A stretch of 11,123 nt of DNA from Deltaproteobacteria bacterium (GTDB lineage: Bacteria > Desulfobacterota > JADFXK01), in assembly GCA_015233285.1 (NCBI GenBank), contig JADFYA010000085.1:418-11540 (forward strand), given 5' to 3'. The notes below the pieces were generated by a model. That model worked only from the letters and a program-made list of their open reading frames with translations, made no database searches and was not told where the DNA came from. Within the stretch, counting starts at the first letter, position 1; every line of letters starts with the position of its first letter. Below, piece by piece: positions 6,954-11,123 of this stretch. Both the position numbers and the translations under genes were made by a program.

Positions 6954-8536
6954 GGCAACCTCAACACAAAAACGGCCCCGCGGCCTTTTCGGCTCAGCAC
7001 ATCCACTTGACCGGAGTGCGCGTCCAGGATGCGTTTGACGTTGCTCAGCCCCAGACCGTGGCCTTGGCTCTTGTTGGTATAAAAAGGAGTGAAAAGGTTG
7101 GCCACTTGATCCTGGTCAATACCGGGACCGGTATCTCTGACGCCCAGTTCCAGGTGACGATTTTCCTTTCGTCCGGCCTTGGTCCAGATGGTGATGCGGC
7201 CACCTTCCGGAGTAGCCTCGATGGCGTTGAGCAAGAGGTTTATCACGGCCTGCTCTAGTTTTCCGGCATCCAGTTGAATTAATGGAATGACCTTCGAGTA
7301 TCGTTCGATGATGGTTATTTTTTTCTCCTGGGCCTTGACTTCGAGCAGATCCACACAACCCTCGGCCAGCACGGACAGATTCACCGGGGCCAGAGAGATG
7401 GTCATCGGCCGGGCGGTGTCCAGAAGTTGGTGCAAAATGACCTCTAACCGGGAGACCTCATGAACGATTATTTCCAGGCGACGACGGTCATAGCCGCCTA
7501 AGTATAGTTTCCGGGCCAGGATCTGCAAATTCATCTTGATGGAAGACAACGGATTCCTGATTTCATGGGACAGAGAGGCCGACAGATGTCCGACATAAGC
7601 CAGCCGCTCATGCTCTCTAACTTTGGATTCCATGGCGACACGTTCGCTGATGTCGCGACAGATCCCGATCAACACCGGCCCCTCACCCAAATCCACGACA
7701 CTGGCCTTGACCTCCGTCGCCGCGTTTTCTTGGGGTACGCCCAGCCGGATGTATTGTATTTGCTTACCTCCGGAGCGCCCTTCCAAAACCCGCAAGTAGG
7801 AATCCAGCAAGGGTTCCCGGCACTCAGGAGAGGCGAAGGACAGGAATGGCCGGCCTAAGGCTTCCTCCAATGTAGTTCCATGCATGCGGCAGAAAGCCTG
7901 ATTGGCAAACAGAATCATCTGATCTTGAAGCACGAAGTAGCCGTCGTTGATTTCCTCAACCAACGCCTTGTACCGCCGTTCGCCGGCAGCCAGTTCGGCG
8001 GTCCGAAGGTTTATTTTCCGCTCCAGGTTTTCGGCATGTTCCCGGAGGCTCCGCTCGTGCATCCGTTGAAAGTAGTCGGAAAAACGATGAATTGTATAGG
8101 CCAGGCAAACGTTGATCGGTTCCAGCGATTGGGCCAGGATGTCGTGGAGCCCGGAAACCGTTAGCCTCCTGATCACAATGAACCGGAAGAGTTCAAAGGC
8201 CCGCTGGACATCGGACAGGGGAAATCCGGCTGATAGACGTAGTATGGTGATGTAATTTATAAAATTTTCAATCCGGGTAAACCGGCAAGAACTCAGGACT
8301 TCATAATTGGCTTCAAAGGCTTCCGTGATGGTGCCGACCAGTTCGCCCCGGAAACGTTGCCGGTAGAACGATGACAGGGCTGAAATCTGCTCCACCCAGT
8401 CATCTATAATGACCTGCCGTTGTTCACGGAGCCATTGAAGGACCATCTGAGACGCAGGGCGGCAGGACTCAAGTGGAAGCAAGGCGTGGTCAAGGTCCGG
8501 CCCGGAAGTAACCCCGGAGACTGGGTGAGGCGGCAT
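6941..8536 (-). CDS. Soluble sensor histidine kinase with RsbRD_N-like and PAS domains
   Basis: From ATG 8536 the protein has 531 residues. I preferred this start because GGAGGT (8546-8541) sits before it; the longer frame starts at a TTG (8551) with no ribosome site. Residues about 30-165 (WLREQRQVIIDDWVEQISAL through GFPLSDVQRAFELFRF) resemble the RsbRD N-terminal domain seen in stressosome-type proteins. A short coiled stretch (about 165-190) leads to a PAS domain (about 190-305), then HisKA with the phospho-acceptor H324 in LSHEIRNPLSSIK, and HATPase_c with the N box NLLLNAIEA (about 432-440), G1 DTGPGID (about 467-473) and GHGLGL. There is no transmembrane segment, so it senses a cytoplasmic signal, perhaps redox or a ligand bound by PAS; no heme- or flavin-specific residue is obvious. 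Its stop overlaps the start of the NtrC-type regulator, its presumed partner. Confidence 0.93.
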   Translation of the reverse strand: MPPHPVSGVTSGPDLDHALLPLESCRPASQMVLQWLREQRQVIIDDWVEQISALSSFYRQRFRGELVGTITEAFEANYEVLSSCRFTRIENFINYITILRLSAGFPLSDVQRAFELFRFIVIRRLTVSGLHDILAQSLEPINVCLAYTIHRFSDYFQRMHERSLREHAENLERKINLRTAELAAGERRYKALVEEINDGYFVLQDQMILFANQAFCRMHGTTLEEALGRPFLSFASPECREPLLDSYLRVLEGRSGGKQIQYIRLGVPQENAATEVKASVVDLGEGPVLIGICRDISERVAMESKVREHERLAYVGHLSASLSHEIRNPLSSIKMNLQILARKLYLGGYDRRRLEIIVHEVSRLEVILHQLLDTARPMTISLAPVNLSVLAEGCVDLLEVKAQEKKITIIERYSKVIPLIQLDAGKLEQAVINLLLNAIEATPEGGRITIWTKAGRKENRHLELGVRDTGPGIDQDQVANLFTPFYTNKSQGHGLGLSNVKRILDAHSGQVDVLSRKGRGAVFVLRLPCHR

Positions 8537-8606
8537 CACTACCTCCACCAAGATGAAAAGAAAAGGTACGGAGACTGGTTCATTGGAAATGGAAAATCAA
8601 AATTTA

Positions 8607-8626
8607 GATGTACCATATTTTACATC
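8607..8626. promoter_or_regulatory. Inverted repeat GATGTA-N8-TACATC, possible operator before the kinase operon
   Basis: Two perfect 6-base arms (8607-8612 and 8621-8626) flank an AT-rich 8-base spacer. The repeat lies 71-90 bases upstream of the kinase start in an AT-rich stretch where a promoter would be expected, although no strong -35/-10 pair stands out. It could be an operator for a dimeric regulator. The arms are short enough to arise by chance. Confidence 0.25.
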
Positions 8627-8815
8627 AGATGATCAACCTCCGGCAAAAATACAATCAGGGAATCGAGGCGATTAAATTGAATAACTTGTTGTTTTTGAAC
8701 CAATGTTATTGACTATAGGGGCAGGCGGACGCACGAATTTATTTAAATCGGTTTATTCAAACAGGCCCCACAGCGCAGCCTTGGCCCGAAACCACAAAGA
8801 CAATGATTCCTACCT

Positions 8816-8872
8816 TGTCATTCCGAGCGAAGGTGAGGAATCTTAAGATTTCTCGCTTCGCTCGAAATGACA
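8816..8872. repeat. REP/MITE-like 57-base imperfect palindrome
   Basis: A left arm (8816-8844, beginning TGTCATTCCGAGCGAAGG) and a right arm (8845-8872, ending TTCGCTCGAAATGACA) are inverse complements except for one extra base and a few mismatches. They meet at the symmetric AATCTTAAGATT. This kind of sequence, with GAGCGAAG arms and GTCATT/AATGAC ends, is familiar as a dispersed intergenic repeat in many bacterial genomes. It encodes nothing, and in RNA would form one long hairpin that could terminate or stabilise transcripts. Only one copy is present here, so its dispersed nature is inferred. Confidence 0.75.
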
Positions 8873-9117
8873 ATAGAGGGCCAGTATTAGCGAGAATTCT
8901 TTTTTAATCAAAAACATCGGTCTTAATCCGGATGAGGCCCGACCGCCACGAAGAGGCGCTCACAAATGTTACGGTCAGGTGAATTTTTTGATGGTGGCTT
9001 GGTTTTCAACTAATTGTCACCATGCTGTCACAAACTTCGTTTATCTTCCCTTCAGTCCTGAAAGCTTTGGTCAGCGCATACCACCTGGCTATCACCCTAT
9101 CTGAAAAAGAGGATAAA

Positions 9118-11123
9118 ATGATGAATTTGGAAATTGTTCGGGAGAATGAGGAAATCGATTCCGACCGGGTTGGTTTTAATTTGTCCGCTCCTTCGGGAAG
9201 ACCGTTGCACGATTGCTTTGACTCATTCCGTTCCGTCAACATAATTGCATTAGTAATTAACGAATATCATTTATTGGAATATCTTTACGGCCTTCAATTC
9301 ATCAGAACTATAGAGGGAATTCTTAAAGAATCACTCCAGGCGGCGATAGCCCCCATCAACGACAAAACAAAAAGTGTCCTTGACATCCTGACGATGGTCA
9401 ATGGGGAATACCTGATCCTGTTTCCCAATCCACCTGAAGAGGCCGTTAATTTGCCCGACGAAGCCTATGCTTTGAAAACAGGTATCCAAAACGAAATAAA
9501 TAAAAAAGCCATCCAGTTGACCGGCCAGAAGATAGAGTTGGGGGCCGGGTATGCCGTGGTCATTAACTGTGACGATCGGCAAAAGAGAAAGAGAAGCTAT
9601 TTGAAGGCCTTGAACGACGCCAGATGCCTGGGGCGCCGGAATCTTGATATAAATGAACTGAAAGTGGCTCATCAATTCCGGGAAATTTTGGACACAGGCC
9701 AAATAAGGGCCCATTACCAGCCTATTTTCGATATGGTCTCCGGTGGCATTATGGGCTGGGAGGCCTTGAGCCGAGGCCCGGAAGGGACGTCCTTTCATTC
9801 CCCCTTGATGCTGTTTGATTTGGCAGAACAACTGGGTCTCGTCTTTGCCCTGGAAAAGGTCTGCCGGGAAAAAGCGATCAGCAGATTGGGCCGGATATCC
9901 CACGAGGAAAAACTGTTCCTGAATATTCATCCGCGCACGGTTGTCGACCCCAGCTTCAGTCCCGGAAAGACTCTCGAGCTTATCACCCGCGTTGGCCTGA
10001 CCCCGGAAAATGTGGTCTTTGAAATTACAGAGCGCCACAGCATAAAGGATTTTGCCCTGTTTCACCAGACTATTGATCATTATCGCAGCCAGGGGTTTAA
10101 GGTGGCCTTAGACGACATGGGGACAGGATATTCCGGTTTGTCCAACATTGCAGAGCTGAGGCCTGATTTCATCAAGATCGATATGTCCTTGGTCCGGGGG
10201 ATCGATAGAAACCCGACCAAACGGGCATTGTTGGAAACATTCATTACTTTTGCCGACAAAATCGGCTCTAAAATCATCGCTGAAGGGATTGAAACGAAGG
10301 CTGAAGCAAGTTGTTTGATCGATATCGGGACTCACTTCGGCCAAGGTTTCTACCTGGGTACGCCGCAATACCCTAAGTCTGAGCTCAATTTCAATATGGA
10401 AGAAATCCGGCTGATCAACATGGAATCACTCGGGAGACTAACCTGTTCCGTTCCAATTGGACAACTAACAGAAATTGCAGAACCTATAGAGCCGACAGCG
10501 CCTGTCCGCTCTGCCCAGATTGCCTTTGAAAAGGATCGCACTCGGGCCAGCATTGTGGTGGCCGCGCAGGGAAAGCCGCTTGGTCTGATTATGGATTATC
10601 ATCTGGGCCGAAAGTTATCCGGTCTTTATGGAGTTCCTCTCTATTATAACCGTCCGATTTCCCTAATCATGGATCCCAATCCACTGATAGTCGACAAAGT
10701 CACGCCTTTGGAACAAGTGGCTAAAATGGCCATGTCCCGGGATAAGTTGAAAACCTATGACGACATCATCGTCACCCAAAATGAACTCTTGCACGGGATA
10801 GTCTCCGTCCAAAAGATCCTCGATCATTTAGCCAAGGTAAATATCGAAATGGCCAAGGGGACAAACCCTCTCTCCGGCTTGCCTGGAAATGTAGCGATTG
10901 AAAGAGAACTGGAGAATCGGCTCAAGCAAGATCAGCCGTTCGCTCTGATCTACGCCGATCTCGACAATTTTAAGGTCTATAATGACACGTATGGGTTCAA
11001 AAAGGGAGATCAAATTATTTTGCTGACAGCCAAGATTTTGGACTGGGCCGGCAAACGGCATGGGCATCGTGATGATTTCCTGGCCCATATCGGGGGCGAC
11101 GACTTTGTCCTGATTACTTCACC
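9118..11123 (+). CDS. Multidomain c-di-GMP protein: degenerate GGDEF, EAL, CBS pair, GGDEF (runs off right edge)
   Basis: The open frame has 668 codons and no stop before the window ends. ATG 9118 follows AAAGAGG at a good distance; ATG 9121 is an alternative. Residues about 41-170 resemble a degraded GGDEF domain, with NGEYLIL (95-101) where GGDEF should be. An EAL phosphodiesterase domain (about 200-420) keeps the expected catalytic residues: E215 of EAL, N269, E302/E305, D332-D333 (as DDMGTGYS, Met replacing the usual Phe), K353, E389 and Q409. Residues about 446-575 look like a CBS-domain pair, which often binds adenine nucleotides. A second GGDEF domain has D614 in ADLDNFK, N622-D623, and GGDDF at 659-663. 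Its inhibitory-site motif would be H650-R-D-D653, lacking the RxxD arginine. The protein is probably cytosolic, as no membrane segment is seen. It likely degrades c-di-GMP, with the GGDEF and CBS modules either regulating this or making the dinucleotide. Confidence 0.88.
   Translation, partial: MMNLEIVRENEEIDSDRVGFNLSAPSGRPLHDCFDSFRSVNIIALVINEYHLLEYLYGLQFIRTIEGILKESLQAAIAPINDKTKSVLDILTMVNGEYLILFPNPPEEAVNLPDEAYALKTGIQNEINKKAIQLTGQKIELGAGYAVVINCDDRQKRKRSYLKALNDARCLGRRNLDINELKVAHQFREILDTGQIRAHYQPIFDMVSGGIMGWEALSRGPEGTSFHSPLMLFDLAEQLGLVFALEKVCREKAISRLGRISHEEKLFLNIHPRTVVDPSFSPGKTLELITRVGLTPENVVFEITERHSIKDFALFHQTIDHYRSQGFKVALDDMGTGYSGLSNIAELRPDFIKIDMSLVRGIDRNPTKRALLETFITFADKIGSKIIAEGIETKAEASCLIDIGTHFGQGFYLGTPQYPKSELNFNMEEIRLINMESLGRLTCSVPIGQLTEIAEPIEPTAPVRSAQIAFEKDRTRASIVVAAQGKPLGLIMDYHLGRKLSGLYGVPLYYNRPISLIMDPNPLIVDKVTPLEQVAKMAMSRDKLKTYDDIIVTQNELLHGIVSVQKILDHLAKVNIEMAKGTNPLSGLPGNVAIERELENRLKQDQPFALIYADLDNFKVYNDTYGFKKGDQIILLTAKILDWAGKRHGHRDDFLAHIGGDDFVLITS

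Larger units (their letters stand above)
8537..9117. other. 581-base divergent intergenic region with one large inverted repeat
   Basis: This gap separates the divergently transcribed kinase operon (minus) and the c-di-GMP gene (plus). It is AT-rich on the left (8560-8760). It contains the small inverted repeat at 8607-8626 and the 57-base palindromic element at 8816-8872. A weak CGGTC/GACCG stem lies around 8918-8945. I see no convincing gene, tRNA or strong promoter in the rest. An in-frame ATG at 9022 could extend the downstream gene by 32 codons, but it has no ribosome site. Confidence 0.6.

Noticed and set aside
8420..8632. A 70-codon open frame on the plus strand.
   Set aside because: It covers the kinase start and its ribosome site on the opposite strand and has no recognisable features.
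9006..9242. A 78-codon open frame on the minus strand.
   Set aside because: It overlaps the 5' end of the c-di-GMP gene, shows no clear ribosome site, and has a low-complexity, family-less translation.
9331..10080. A 249-codon open frame on the minus strand.
   Set aside because: It is antisense to the EAL region, which has all its catalytic motifs on the plus strand.

Overview
The window reads as ordinary chromosomal DNA of moderate G+C from an anaerobic proteobacterium-like organism. The best guess is Desulfobacterota or a related former deltaproteobacterium. The reasons are a benzoate-CoA-ligase-type acyl-CoA synthetase, a large signalling repertoire (chemoreceptor, sigma-54 activator two-component system, c-di-GMP protein) and a HAMP-less chemoreceptor of a style common there. 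This taxonomic call is inference: no rRNA or marker gene is present.

Left part (1-2046, minus strand): a benzoate-CoA ligase family enzyme is followed 84 bases downstream by the first 149 codons of a DASS/SLC13-type sodium:carboxylate symporter that runs off the left edge. Together they suggest uptake and CoA activation of an (aromatic) carboxylate.

Intergenic region (2047-2705): this gap is unusually rich in structure. It holds a candidate minus-strand promoter, two perfect palindromes upstream of it, a long leader with long-range and competing base pairing ahead of the ligase, and on the plus strand a candidate promoter followed by a clear intrinsic terminator.

Middle (2706-4442, plus strand): a dCache chemoreceptor gene is interrupted by one in-frame TAA at codon 64, which separates the first membrane segment from the sensor and signalling domains. 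It ends one base from a convergent gene.

Right-centre (4444-8536, minus strand, probable operon): a soluble histidine kinase (RsbRD_N-like, PAS, HisKA, HATPase), an NtrC-type response regulator overlapping it by 13 bases, and a class I SAM-dependent methyltransferase with an N-terminal winged-helix-like region. The kinase should phosphorylate the regulator, which should activate a sigma-54 promoter somewhere. No convincing -24/-12 element was found in the window.

Right edge: a 581-base gap (8537-9117) carries a 57-base REP/MITE-like imperfect palindrome. It is followed by a large c-di-GMP protein (degenerate GGDEF, EAL, CBS pair, GGDEF) that runs off the right edge. No tRNA, rRNA, CRISPR array, transposase or integrase was seen. 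I found no clearly new multi-gene system. The best candidates for something undescribed are the structured leader at 2116-2265 with its upstream palindromes, and the four-module c-di-GMP protein.
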